From assembly GCA_016189905.1 (NCBI GenBank), contig JACPRP010000074.1, forward strand, positions 1 to 41,238: a DNA stretch of 41,238 nucleotides, read 5' to 3'. The translations under genes were made by a program, and so were the position numbers. How positions within the stretch are numbered: position 1 is the first letter of the stretch; each line of letters opens with the position of its first letter. The DNA comes from Chloroflexota bacterium. Lineage in GTDB: Bacteria > Chloroflexota > UBA6077 > FW602-bin22 > JACPRP01. The notes under the pieces were generated by a model. It searched no databases, was not told the DNA's origin, and worked only from the letters and a program-made list of their open reading frames with translations. Shown here in pieces: positions 34,476 to 41,238 of the stretch.

Positions 34476-36323
34476 GTGGAGCGAGAAGCTATCAACAGAT
34501 TTCGTTTCCTCTGGCCAGGCTTGCTGGCAATCGCCGTGATCGCCCTCGTGATTTCTGCAGGGATATTTCCTCCGTCCGCTGCCGAGACCTCCGCCGGCCC
34601 GCCGGGCGACGTGCCGGGCGTGCCAGCTATCACGGTCGACCTGGCTAAGGTGCCTCGTGTATCGCGGCGCGACGGTCGGCAAAGGCCGATAGGCCCCTCT
34701 TCGTACTACGCGCGGGCCGCGGGGAAAAACGTTCCTGCGATGCCATCGCGTCCCGCCTCTCCTACCCCGCGCGAAGAGCCTGAGGTGATCCTGGAGGCGC
34801 CATCGCCTGGCCTGGTCCCGGCCGCGGCTACGCTCTTGACAGGCTTCCCCGCGCTGACTTATAGCGACCTGCCGGAGCCCTCGGTCCCCGCGCCGGATGC
34901 CGCCATCGGCGTGAGCAGAGATCAAATCGTAGTCGCCGTCAATCTCGCCTTCGCGGTGTACGACAAGCGCGGCGTTCTCCTGGGCGGCCCCTACGCCTAC
35001 ACTGATGTCGTCGCCCCTCTGGGCCTGCCCCAGACGACCTATCTGTTCGATCCTCGGGCTGTTTACGACCGCGGCGCCGACCGCTGGTTTCTGGTGGTTA
35101 CCGCCTGGAACGGGACCCCGGCCGTATCCGCCGTGATCGTGCTTGCCTCTGCCTCCGCCGACGCGACCCGTAACTGGTACGTTTACCGCTTCGATGCCAA
35201 TCCCGCCGGCAACCCTCTTCCAGGCGGCTGGGTTGACTACCCCACTGCCGGGCTGGATTCGCAGGCGCTCTACGTTGGAATGAATACACAGGACTGGAAC
35301 ACCGGCGACTTCCTGTATTCCCGCGTGATGATATTGAACAAATCGCGCCTCCTCGCCGGGGCCGCCGCCACCCGGTTCGACTTCTGGGATCTGCGCAACG
35401 CCGATGGCACCCCGGCCGACACGATCCAACCGGCCATCACCTTTGGTACCCCTGGTGTTGAATATCTCGTGAATGTGGCCAACTCGAGCGCCAGCTACGT
35501 CACCGTGTGGTCTATAAGCAATCCGCTGGCGCAGATGCCGTCGATCCAATCGACGCAGGTGACTGTGCCTGCTTATTATCCGCCGCCTGGCGCCGCACAA
35601 CTGGGCACCGGCGTAGCGCTCGGCGTCGGCGGCCAGCAGTTGATGAACGCGGTTTACCGCAACGGCTCGCTCTGGACGACGCACAACACGGCCGTGAACT
35701 ACGGCGGCGGCGCCGTCGCGGCGGTGGCCCTGTACGAGATCGGCGTTCCCGCGATGACTTTGCGGCAGTCGATGGTTTGGGGTGCGAGTGGCGCTTATAG
35801 TTTCTGCCCGGCGGTAATGGTCGACGCCGCTGGCAACGTCGCGTTCGCCTTCAACAGATCGAGCGCCAGCGAGTACGTAGGATTCCGCCTGGGGGGCCGC
35901 GAGAGCACCGAGCCGCTCAATGTGCTGGAGCCTGATGTTTCTTTGAAGTCGGGCGAGGGTCCGTTCACCCTGGCCGACGATAAGGGCCGCCATCGCTGGG
36001 GTGATTACAACTCTATCGCGCTCGATCCCGACGATTCGACCTTCTGGCTGCTGGGTGAGTACGCGATGGAATCAAACCAGTGGGGGATGTGGGTTAGCAG
36101 CGCAACTTATCAACAACCGACGGCCACTCCGACGCCGACGTCCACGCCGACGGCCACTCCGACGCCGACGGCCACGCCGACGGCCACTCCGACGCCGACG
36201 TCCACGCCGACGGCCACTCCGACGCCGACGTCCACGCCGACGCCTACTTCGACGCCGACGCCTACTTCACAGCCGAGGCCGACGCCATGGCATCGAGTCT
36301 TTGTGCCTGTGATCATTCGTTAA
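34476..36323 (+). CDS. Large secreted protein with Thr-Pro repeat tail
   Basis: 615 residues from GTG 34476. An N-terminal hydrophobic segment (about residues 11-29) acts as signal peptide or anchor. The domain from about 110 to 540 resembles secreted repeat or beta-propeller-like proteins: FAVYDKRGVLLGG, FDPRAVYDRGADRWFLVV and HRWGDYNSIALDPDDSTFWLLGEY. The last 70 residues are TPT/ATP repeats followed by the short hydrophobic-basic end FVPVIIR. Many Chloroflexota exported proteins end this way, which suggests a sorting or surface-attachment tail. No catalytic motif is recognised. A long reverse-strand open frame over the same region is much less plausible. Confidence 0.8.
   Translation: MEREAINRFRFLWPGLLAIAVIALVISAGIFPPSAAETSAGPPGDVPGVPAITVDLAKVPRVSRRDGRQRPIGPSSYYARAAGKNVPAMPSRPASPTPREEPEVILEAPSPGLVPAAATLLTGFPALTYSDLPEPSVPAPDAAIGVSRDQIVVAVNLAFAVYDKRGVLLGGPYAYTDVVAPLGLPQTTYLFDPRAVYDRGADRWFLVVTAWNGTPAVSAVIVLASASADATRNWYVYRFDANPAGNPLPGGWVDYPTAGLDSQALYVGMNTQDWNTGDFLYSRVMILNKSRLLAGAAATRFDFWDLRNADGTPADTIQPAITFGTPGVEYLVNVANSSASYVTVWSISNPLAQMPSIQSTQVTVPAYYPPPGAAQLGTGVALGVGGQQLMNAVYRNGSLWTTHNTAVNYGGGAVAAVALYEIGVPAMTLRQSMVWGASGAYSFCPAVMVDAAGNVAFAFNRSSASEYVGFRLGGRESTEPLNVLEPDVSLKSGEGPFTLADDKGRHRWGDYNSIALDPDDSTFWLLGEYAMESNQWGMWVSSATYQQPTATPTPTSTPTATPTPTATPTATPTPTSTPTATPTPTSTPTPTSTPTPTSQPRPTPWHRVFVPVIIR
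36121..36276 (+). repeat. 30-bp tandem repeat encoding the Thr-Pro tail
   Basis: Four 30-bp units start at 36121, 36151, 36181 and 36211, differing at one base in the second unit, and a degenerate fifth follows. Each unit encodes ten residues of a TATPTPTSTP-like sequence and keeps the reading frame, so copy number can change the tail length without disrupting the protein. Confidence 0.85.
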
Positions 36324-36391
36324 CCGGTGGGTCTTCGTCGTTAAGTGTGCATCTATTGCTCGAAATCGGCCTGCGCTCCACAGGGAATCCC

Positions 36392-36472
36392 ATCCGCGGA
36401 TGACACAGATTAACACAGATGAATTCCAGAGGTCGGTGCAACCATCTGCGTTCATCTGCGTCATCTGCGGAT
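36392..36472. repeat. Imperfect 30-bp inverted repeat (ATCTGCG-type)
   Basis: Arms 36392-36421 and 36443-36472 match at 26 of 30 positions across a 21-base spacer. Within each arm a GCAGATGAAC/CACAGAT-like word recurs. Similar CATCTGCGTTCATCTGCG repeats are scattered in many bacterial genomes. It lies in the 349-bp gap 36324-36672, which contains no gene that I can support. Confidence 0.75.
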
Positions 36473-36513
36473 CGAATCTTACATCGATCTGAGATACCGA
36501 CCTAGTAGTGGGG

Positions 36514-36610
36514 GAATTGGACCACACTTAAGGATGATCCTAACCGGAGTTCTTCACGCTGCCGGCGCAGGATTTCCTGAATTGGACCACACTTAAGGAT
36601 GATCCTAACC
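36514..36610. repeat. Two 32-bp direct repeats, 65 bp apart
   Basis: GAATTGGACCACACTTAAGG followed by ATGATCCTAACC occurs at 36514-36545 and again, identically, at 36579-36610. Each copy contains the near-palindrome AGGATGATCCT. The TGGACCACACTTAA word is reminiscent of insertion-sequence ends, so a decayed element is possible, but no transposase remains. Confidence 0.75.
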
Positions 36611-36672
36611 TGTCCCCCGGTCGCAGGCTTGTCGCGATTTGCTTCTATCTTTGCTTCAGATGAGCGCGGAGA

Positions 36673-37461
36673 TCATCGCGGTCTAGGCCGTCGTGGCCCC
36701 CGATCGGCGGGCCGGTTGGTGCCAAGCGAGGAGAATGGCTTGCTACGCTCGGGGGAGTAGCGGGTGGGCAACGGCTGCTGACCCGGCTCGAGCGCGCTCT
36801 GCGCTAGCCTGGCCAGCTTGGACACGCACCCGTCGACGTCTGATAGGACCTGAGAGCCGGAAAACATCAGTATCTGCCAGCCGTTATGCTCCAGTTGCTC
36901 TTCCCGGTCACGACGCTCGGCGGCTCCCGGATGGCGACTCCGCAATTCCCAGCCCAGGACCTCGGCGCCGGTCCGACGCTCGGGCAGAGCGAAGTCCAGG
37001 CGATAGTTCAGCACCGGAAACTGGCAGCGCAGGCGAAGGCCGCTGGCGTAGGCCCTGGCATAGAACAGGCGCTGGATGGCTGATTCGCATCGGGATGCTT
37101 CCTCGCGAGCCTTCTCTGGGAGTCCCTGGAGCACGTCCGGCGCCGGTATCTGCTCTTCTTCGGCCCCCGACGGAAGAGCGTGGGCTATTCCTCCTGGCCA
37201 GCGCGTGATCAACGTGCTCACCCGTTCGGAAAGCATACTTCCCAGCGCATCGCTCAGGCGGGCAAGGCTCACTTCCGGCCGCAGGTTCTCCATATCGGCG
37301 GCCCACCAGCAGCCCAATACGAGGAGCAGGCGTCCATCGCGGTACCGTTGCGCGGCGATGGGCCGGCAAGAACGATAAACTGAGCGCCCAATGTCCGGCT
37401 GGTTCTCCACCAACCGCTGCACGAGCGTATCCCACGACCAGATGATATGCTGAAGCTCCAT
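36673..37461 (-). CDS. DUF559/Vsr-like endonuclease-fold protein with a possible DnaX-tail-like N-domain
   Basis: 262 residues from ATG 37461; GTG 37476 is an alternative. Residues about 125-220 resemble the DUF559/Vsr-type nuclease fold: NYRLDFALPERRTGAEVLGWELRSR, RRDREEQLEHNGWQILMFSGSQV. The usual ExD core (EVDG) reads EVLG here, so one metal-binding acid is missing. The first 90 residues (WSWDTLVQRLVENQPDIGRSVYRSCRPIAA and RDGRLLLVLGCWWAADMENL) look like the C-terminal domain of DNA polymerase III tau/gamma, which is a weaker impression. The C-terminal 40 residues are Pro/Arg-rich and probably disordered. It lies in an accessory patch beside repeats and an MNT/HEPN pair. The function is unknown. 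Confidence 0.6.
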   Translation of the reverse strand: MELQHIIWSWDTLVQRLVENQPDIGRSVYRSCRPIAAQRYRDGRLLLVLGCWWAADMENLRPEVSLARLSDALGSMLSERVSTLITRWPGGIAHALPSGAEEEQIPAPDVLQGLPEKAREEASRCESAIQRLFYARAYASGLRLRCQFPVLNYRLDFALPERRTGAEVLGWELRSRHPGAAERRDREEQLEHNGWQILMFSGSQVLSDVDGCVSKLARLAQSALEPGQQPLPTRYSPERSKPFSSLGTNRPADRGPRRPRPR

Positions 37462-37577
37462 AGCAACAACTATCACACATGTCAGGCGTTGACGTCAAGC
37501 AACCCATGCCGCATCAAGTCAAGGGGTCCAAACGCAGCGTACAAGGGGCTTGATGATGGGGGAACTTGCGCGATTCG

Positions 37578-37976
37578 TCAGGGGCGGACCTCCTTGGGCA
37601 GGCGGCTGAGGACTGCCTCGTAGACTTCACGAGCGATGGCGAGCGTCTCCTGGGCTTCGGCCATCGTCGGTTCGTTGGGCTTGCCCGGGTAACGGAACCT
37701 CCATACGTAATCGGTGAGAGGGACTGCTTGATCGATCAATGGCTTCAACGTGTGATCGATCTTGAGACGCTGCTCACCGACCTCTTCCAGGCTGTGCGTT
37801 TTCCGGAACGCGACGTCGTGCCAGGTGAGAAAGCCCTTAAGAGACTTCTCTGCCGCCTGTTGGCAGTGGAAGACGATATCGGCCAACAGCGGTGGTGTCG
37901 CGCTAAAGTCGAATTCGGCGGCACGTAGGTCGTTTGCCGCTTTGATGTACTAAGCCCCGGTTTCAGCCACACGCAT
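37578..37976 (-). pseudogene. HEPN domain gene interrupted by TAG at codon 9
   Basis: From ATG 37976, 4 bases after the nucleotidyltransferase stop, the frame reads MRVAETGA, then TAG (37950-37952), then YIKAANDLRAAEFDF and on through a normal HEPN sequence (FHCQQAAEKSLKGFL, KTHSLEEVGEQ, RYPGKPNEPTMAEAQETL). Related proteins usually begin with a Trp followed by a KAENDLRAAE-like helix, so the TAG is best read as a TGG (Trp) codon changed by one base. The only downstream start, TTG 37886, would omit the first helix. TAG ends several intact genes in this window, so it is not recoded. A sequencing error is possible. Confidence 0.7.
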
Positions 37977-37980
37977 TGGG

Positions 37981-38355
37981 TCAAGCGGCATGCAACAACC
38001 TCCCCTCGCGTACTACAGTGGCCGGCAGCGAGGCGACCAAGTGGAGCCGGCTCTTGAAACGCTCCTCGGTCCAGACCAGGATGTCTGCTGCGGTCCCGGT
38101 TCCTCTGAGCACTTGATAAGCAAGCCGACCGCCTTTCCGTTCGTCAGAGGCCGTATCTGGCACGACGAGCATCAGGTCGAAGTCGCTATCAGGCCCATAA
38201 TCGCCGCGTGCCTTCGAGCCAAAGAGGTAGATGCGCTCCGGCTGATAGGCGTCGATCAGACGCTCGACGATAATGGCGAGCGCTCCCGCGTCGTCCTCGG
38301 TCAAATGGGGTAGCTCACGCCGAATCCGGTCTCGAAGCTCCCGATGGCTACTCAC
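37981..38355 (-). CDS. MNT-type minimal nucleotidyltransferase
   Basis: 124 residues from GTG 38355, with AGGGAGG 6 bases upstream; an earlier GTG at 38403 would add 16 residues without a ribosome-binding site. The motif YLFGSKARGDYGPDSDFDLMLVV is the GSx10DxD nucleotidyltransferase core (Gly46, Ser47, Asp58, Asp60). Such proteins pair with HEPN partners in HepT/MntA-like toxin-antitoxin systems, where the enzyme AMPylates or otherwise inactivates the HEPN RNase. Here the HEPN gene follows at once but is interrupted. Confidence 0.88.
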   Translation of the reverse strand: MSSHRELRDRIRRELPHLTEDDAGALAIIVERLIDAYQPERIYLFGSKARGDYGPDSDFDLMLVVPDTASDERKGGRLAYQVLRGTGTAADILVWTEERFKSRLHLVASLPATVVREGRLLHAA

Positions 38356-38394
38356 CGATGCCTCCCTTTGCACGCCTGGGATTTGCTTACCGAT

Positions 38395-38423
38395 ATGGTA
38401 CACTAACGGCGCTCGGCCTGCAA
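38395..38423 (-). promoter_or_regulatory. Possible promoter of the MNT/HEPN pair
   Basis: On the minus strand TTGCAG (complement of 38418-38423), a 17-base spacer and TACCAT (complement of 38395-38400). Four of six bases match the consensus in each hexamer. It lies about 40 bases ahead of the GTG at 38355. Confidence 0.35.
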
Positions 38424-38483
38424 CTTCGAATGTGCTGGCGCCACGGGTCCAGAACGATGTTCATAGAGTCCTCCTGTCGGGAT

Positions 38484-38513
38484 TTGCCTTATCTGATGGT
38501 GTTACGGTAGAAT
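38484..38513 (+). promoter_or_regulatory. Possible promoter of the kinase/regulator pair
   Basis: TTGCCT (38484-38489), an 18-base spacer and TAGAAT (38508-38513). A start near 38520 would give a leader of about 60 bases. The 18-base spacing matches the three promoters found upstream of the NEW3 gene. Confidence 0.45.
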
Positions 38514-38580
38514 TGTCATCGCAGATTGTTATCGACACAGTTGAGTACGCCCAGCGTCATCTTGATCCACTGAAGTCGAC

Positions 38581-40263
38581 GTGCTTTCGAGGCTTGTATT
38601 GGTAAGCAGCCCTAGCGCCCATATGCGGCGCATCGGCGTGAAGCTCGAATATGCCAACAGTCTTGCGGGTTATGTTGCTGGCCTGTTTGGCGTTGCCCTG
38701 CTGACGGCAACAATCGGTTTGGCCGACTTGCACCATCAGATCTCCAGCATTTCGGTGGTGTACCTTATCGCCGTGTTGATAACTGCTGCACGCTGGGGGG
38801 GCGGGCCGGCAATCTTCACCAGTGTTGCGTCTCTCCTTGTATTTGATTGGTTCTTCACGGTGCCATACCGCAGTCTGATCCCAGCCAAGCCGGATGGGTG
38901 GCTGTCTTTGTTGCTCTTCCTGCTGACAGCTTTGATCACGGGACAACTGGCTGCCGCACTACGAGCGGAGGCCTCTAAGGCCCAACAGCGCCAGCAGGAG
39001 GCGGCAACGCTGTACGAGTTTAGTCTCGCGCTCTCTCTTGAGACAGACTTGAGCTCGCTCGTTAGATCCGCAGCGGAAGGGTTCGTTCGAGTCTTTGGCG
39101 TGCAAAGTTGTGGCATTCTGCTTGTGAACACAAACGGGCACCCAGGAGATTGGATACTGGCTGGAAGCGCTGTGGATGTAGGTAGCGACGAACAAGAGAT
39201 GGTGAAGTCGGTGTTAAGCCCAGGATCGTCTGCTTTGCTGGTGTCCTCACTTCTGGGCAAACGGGCGACTCAAACAGCGCGCCATAGCCAGGATGTGCTG
39301 AAGTGGCCCCGGCAAGGGCACACAATACTTTATTACCCCATCAGAAAGACCGAGAATGTGGTCGGCGTCTTGCGGCTTGTTGAAATACCTGAAGCGACAG
39401 ACGGACGGAGGCAGATCACCGACCAGCTCCTGTTGGCTTTTTGTGAGCACATTGCCGTGGTGATCGATCGCGCCCGCCTGCAAATCGAATCGGAACGGGC
39501 GCACGTCCTTGCCGAGTCGGATCGGGTGAAGACCTCGCTGCTTTCCTCTGTGTCGCACGATCTCCGCACGCCGTTGTCGGCCATCAAAGCGGAGGCGACG
39601 AGCTTATTGCAGGAAGGGGTCTGGAAAGATGCCGCGACATCTCGCGACCTTATTGCCGGCATAATCCGTGAGTCCGACAGGCTTAATAGGTTGGTGGGAA
39701 ATGTCCTGGACATGTCGCGGATCGAGGCAGGCGTTTTGCGCCCCAGGAAAGAATGGCATTCGATAGCCGAGATAATATGCAGCGTTGTCGATGCAATCGG
39801 GCAGATGCGAGCCAGTCGATTCTTCACCGTCAATGCTTCCGAAGAACTGCCCCTGGTGCCGGTCGACTATGTTCAGATACAACAGGTTCTTACCAATCTC
39901 GTAGATAACGCTATCAAGTATTCTGCCCCTGATACACAAATCATGATCACTGCATGGGTGGAAGATTCGTTCATGCTGGTCAGCATGGCGGACACGGGAT
40001 CGAGTATCGTGTCGGCTGAGATCGACCAGGTTTTTGAAAAGTTTCGCAGAGGAAGCAAGGCTGGCAACAATTCGACAACTGGGATTGGCCTTGGTCTAGC
40101 CATTTGCAAAGGTATAATTACCGCACACGGTGGAGAAATATGGGCAAGGAACAGTAGAGAAGGCGTCGTCTTCACGTTCAAGCTTCCTCTCTCCGATCCA
40201 TCCCTAGCTGTGCCTGTTGAGTTCGGATCGGAGAGACTTGCTATCTCGGAGACGCAACTATGA
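38581..40263 (+). CDS. KdpD-like sensor histidine kinase (without the N-terminal Kdp domain)
   Basis: 560 residues from GTG 38581 (no clear ribosome-binding site; ATG 38623 is possible). Four membrane segments at about 27-125, with ARWGGGPAIFTSVASLLVFDWFF, match the DUF4118 membrane region of KdpD. A GAF-like domain spans about 150-300, then the HisKA box SSVSHDLRTPLSAIKAE with His326, the N box NLVDNAIKYS and GIGLGLAICKG. The G1 box reads ADTGSSI where DxGxG is usual. KdpD's cytoplasmic N-terminal domain (about 400 residues) is absent, and no kdpABC genes are nearby, so the signal is unlikely to be the classic potassium one. It overlaps the regulator gene by four bases. Confidence 0.9.
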   Translation: MLSRLVLVSSPSAHMRRIGVKLEYANSLAGYVAGLFGVALLTATIGLADLHHQISSISVVYLIAVLITAARWGGGPAIFTSVASLLVFDWFFTVPYRSLIPAKPDGWLSLLLFLLTALITGQLAAALRAEASKAQQRQQEAATLYEFSLALSLETDLSSLVRSAAEGFVRVFGVQSCGILLVNTNGHPGDWILAGSAVDVGSDEQEMVKSVLSPGSSALLVSSLLGKRATQTARHSQDVLKWPRQGHTILYYPIRKTENVVGVLRLVEIPEATDGRRQITDQLLLAFCEHIAVVIDRARLQIESERAHVLAESDRVKTSLLSSVSHDLRTPLSAIKAEATSLLQEGVWKDAATSRDLIAGIIRESDRLNRLVGNVLDMSRIEAGVLRPRKEWHSIAEIICSVVDAIGQMRASRFFTVNASEELPLVPVDYVQIQQVLTNLVDNAIKYSAPDTQIMITAWVEDSFMLVSMADTGSSIVSAEIDQVFEKFRRGSKAGNNSTTGIGLGLAICKGIITAHGGEIWARNSREGVVFTFKLPLSDPSLAVPVEFGSERLAISETQL

Positions 40264-40952
40264 CTGCAGGGGCAAGGATCTTAGTGGCTGATGATGAGGT
40301 GGAGATTCGTCGTGCCGTACGGGCCGGCTTAACGAGTTCAGGTTACCTCGTCGAGCTTGCAGCTTCAGGGGAGGAAGCCTTGGCTGCGTTTGAGCGGCGT
40401 AGGCCTGATGTTATCATACTCGATCTGGCTATGCCCAGTCTCAATGGCTTCGAGGTAATCCAGCGTGTCCGGCAGGCGTCGAACGTGCCAATTATTGTGC
40501 TTTCGGTTGTTGCTGACCAAGGCGACAAGATCAAGGCGCTAGATCTGGGAGCTGATGACTATATCACCAAGCCGTTCAACGTGGGGGAGTTGCTTGCCCG
40601 CGTTCGAGTTGCATTGCGGCATCTGGCCGGACTGAATGGAATGGCAGGTGCCTTTAGTATAGATGAGCTCTTGGTGGATTTTGAGCGCCGACGGGTAACG
40701 AAGCGTGGCCATGAGATACGGCTCACGCCAACCGAATATGAGATACTGAAATACCTCATCAAGCATGCTGACAAAGTCGTGACTCACCGAGCACTGCTAA
40801 AAGCTGTGTGGGGACCAGAATATCATACTGAGACCCATTACCTGCGTTACTTCATCGGCCAGATGAGAAAGAAGCTGGAAGATGATCAGTCACGTCCGCG
40901 GTACATCCTGACCGAGCCGGGCGTTGGCTATCGCCTCAAGACCGAGGTTTGA
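40260..40952 (+). CDS. OmpR/KdpE-family response regulator
   Basis: 230 residues. The receiver domain has acidic Asp11/Asp12, phospho-acceptor Asp55 in VIILDLAMPSLNGFE and the TKPF lysine. The winged-helix DNA-binding domain (about 130-228) contains RLTPTEYEILKYL and TEPGVGYRLK. The ATG overlaps the kinase stop (ATGA), so the two are translated together. KdpE is the nearest style. Targets are unknown; the next gene is a TctA-type permease 168 bases downstream, which could be one. Confidence 0.93.
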   Translation: MTAGARILVADDEVEIRRAVRAGLTSSGYLVELAASGEEALAAFERRRPDVIILDLAMPSLNGFEVIQRVRQASNVPIIVLSVVADQGDKIKALDLGADDYITKPFNVGELLARVRVALRHLAGLNGMAGAFSIDELLVDFERRRVTKRGHEIRLTPTEYEILKYLIKHADKVVTHRALLKAVWGPEYHTETHYLRYFIGQMRKKLEDDQSRPRYILTEPGVGYRLKTEV

Positions 40953-41120
40953 TTACTCTTTTCGCTCCCCGCCGTTAGCGGATTCACCAGTTCGAACCCA
41001 ACACGAGCAGTGATAATCCATACGAAATCCATATACTGATCCCGGCTTTCCTCACGGGTTGCTAACATCTCCTGGCGTATCATCAGAGCCTCTTACTTAA
41101 TCACCGAAGGGGGGAAATGG

Positions 41121-41238
41121 ATGGTTGAATCGTTGGCGGCCTTCGGGGAAGGGTTATTGGCCTATACGAACCCGATGGCGATAGGCTTCCTGGTCCTCGG
41201 TATTTGTATCGGCATCTTCATCGGCATCGTCCCCGCGC
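41121..41238 (+). CDS. Start of a TctA-type tripartite tricarboxylate transporter permease (partial)
   Basis: From ATG 41121 the frame stays open for 39 codons to the window end. GGGGGG at 41109-41114 lies just upstream. The peptide MVESLAAFGEGLLAYTNPM is followed by a hydrophobic stretch ending GIFIGIVPA. That agrees with the start of TctA permeases, whose first helix ends in a conserved G(x)3GxxPG-like turn. An ATG at 41117 is out of frame and stops at once. TctA works with TctB and a TctC binding protein, which would lie outside the window. Confidence 0.65.
   Translation, partial: MVESLAAFGEGLLAYTNPMAIGFLVLGICIGIFIGIVPA

Noticed and set aside
34449..35993. 514-codon minus-strand open frame opposite the Thr-Pro-tail protein
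   Set aside because: The plus-strand protein has a signal segment, a coherent beta-rich domain and a recognised C-terminal tail. The minus-strand product is Arg/Gly/His-rich with no signal or domain.
37578..37976. TAG recoding (for example as Trp or another amino acid) as explanation for the HEPN stop
   Set aside because: TAG ends lipoproteins 1 and 2 and ubiD at places where homologous ends are expected, so it is an ordinary stop here.
41117..41128. ATG 41117 as the start of the last gene
   Set aside because: It meets TGA after three codons; the ATG four bases later opens the TctA-like frame.
1..41238. tRNA, rRNA or riboswitch genes
   Set aside because: I saw no tRNA-like cloverleaf, rRNA segment or known riboswitch core by eye. 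A covariance-model scan would be decisive.

Overview
The window looks like a chromosomal piece of an uncultured, largely anaerobic member of the Chloroflexota. The evidence is a secreted protein ending in a Thr-Pro repeat tail plus a short hydrophobic FVPVIIR-like terminus (a pattern I associate with Chloroflexota), lipoproteins with Pro/Thr/Ala/Lys linkers, a DUF951 protein beside pyrF, and ferredoxin- and ETF-based metabolism. This assignment is an inference from protein style; no rRNA gene, tRNA gene or phylogeny is available here. The sequence is GC-rich and tightly packed. Start codons include several GTG and TTG, and all three stop codons are used.

Layout. (1) 1-8.1 kb, plus strand: the end of an NrfD-type membrane subunit, then an alternating series: binding lipoprotein 1, a molybdopterin oxidoreductase, binding lipoprotein 2, a UbiD-family decarboxylase, binding lipoprotein 3. 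The three binding proteins are paralogues and no ABC permease or ATPase is nearby. Between lipoprotein 2 and ubiD lie ten tandem 14-bp units. Each carries a Shine-Dalgarno-like GAGGG/GGGAG and an ATG; the first nine read as 4-codon mini-ORFs whose TGA overlaps the next ATG. A very GC-rich hairpin ends the series. (2) 8.2-11.7 kb, minus: NEW3-domain protein, ABC ATPase and ABC-2 permease, preceded by three promoter-like elements that all have an 18-bp spacer. (3) 11.7-14.1 kb, minus: pyrF, DUF951 and an MFS transporter, overlapping. (4) 14.3-16.4 kb, plus: zinc-ribbon protein, NDH-2-like flavoprotein, and a zinc-finger/PH-like protein. (5) 16.6-19.8 kb, plus: four-subunit 2-oxoacid (probably pyruvate):ferredoxin oxidoreductase porGDAB with a terminator. 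(6) 19.8-23.9 kb, minus: an RfaE2-like nucleotidyltransferase, MurJ and a hotdog thioesterase, plus an M20 peptidase. (7) 24.1-25.4 kb, plus: a RidA-family protein and a Yip1-type membrane protein.

(8) 25.4-34.2 kb, minus: an acyl-CoA oxidation module. It contains an AMP-forming acyl-CoA ligase, a small secreted protein, two acyl-CoA dehydrogenases, ETF beta and alpha, and a membrane Fe-S oxidoreductase that probably passes ETF electrons to quinone. (9) 34.4-36.3 kb, plus: a large secreted protein with a Thr-Pro tail. (10) 36.3-38.4 kb: an accessory patch with a long inverted repeat, a 32-bp direct repeat, an endonuclease-like protein with a possible DnaX-tail domain, and an MNT/HEPN pair whose HEPN gene carries an in-frame TAG near its start. 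(11) 38.5-41.2 kb, plus: a KdpD-like histidine kinase and OmpR-type regulator, then the start of a TctA-type permease running off the end.

Taken together, regions 1, 5 and 8 suggest a heterotroph that takes up and decarboxylates or dehydrogenates organic (perhaps aromatic or branched-chain) acids. It would collect the electrons on ferredoxin, ETF and quinone. The most unusual feature is the mini-ORF array in front of ubiD.
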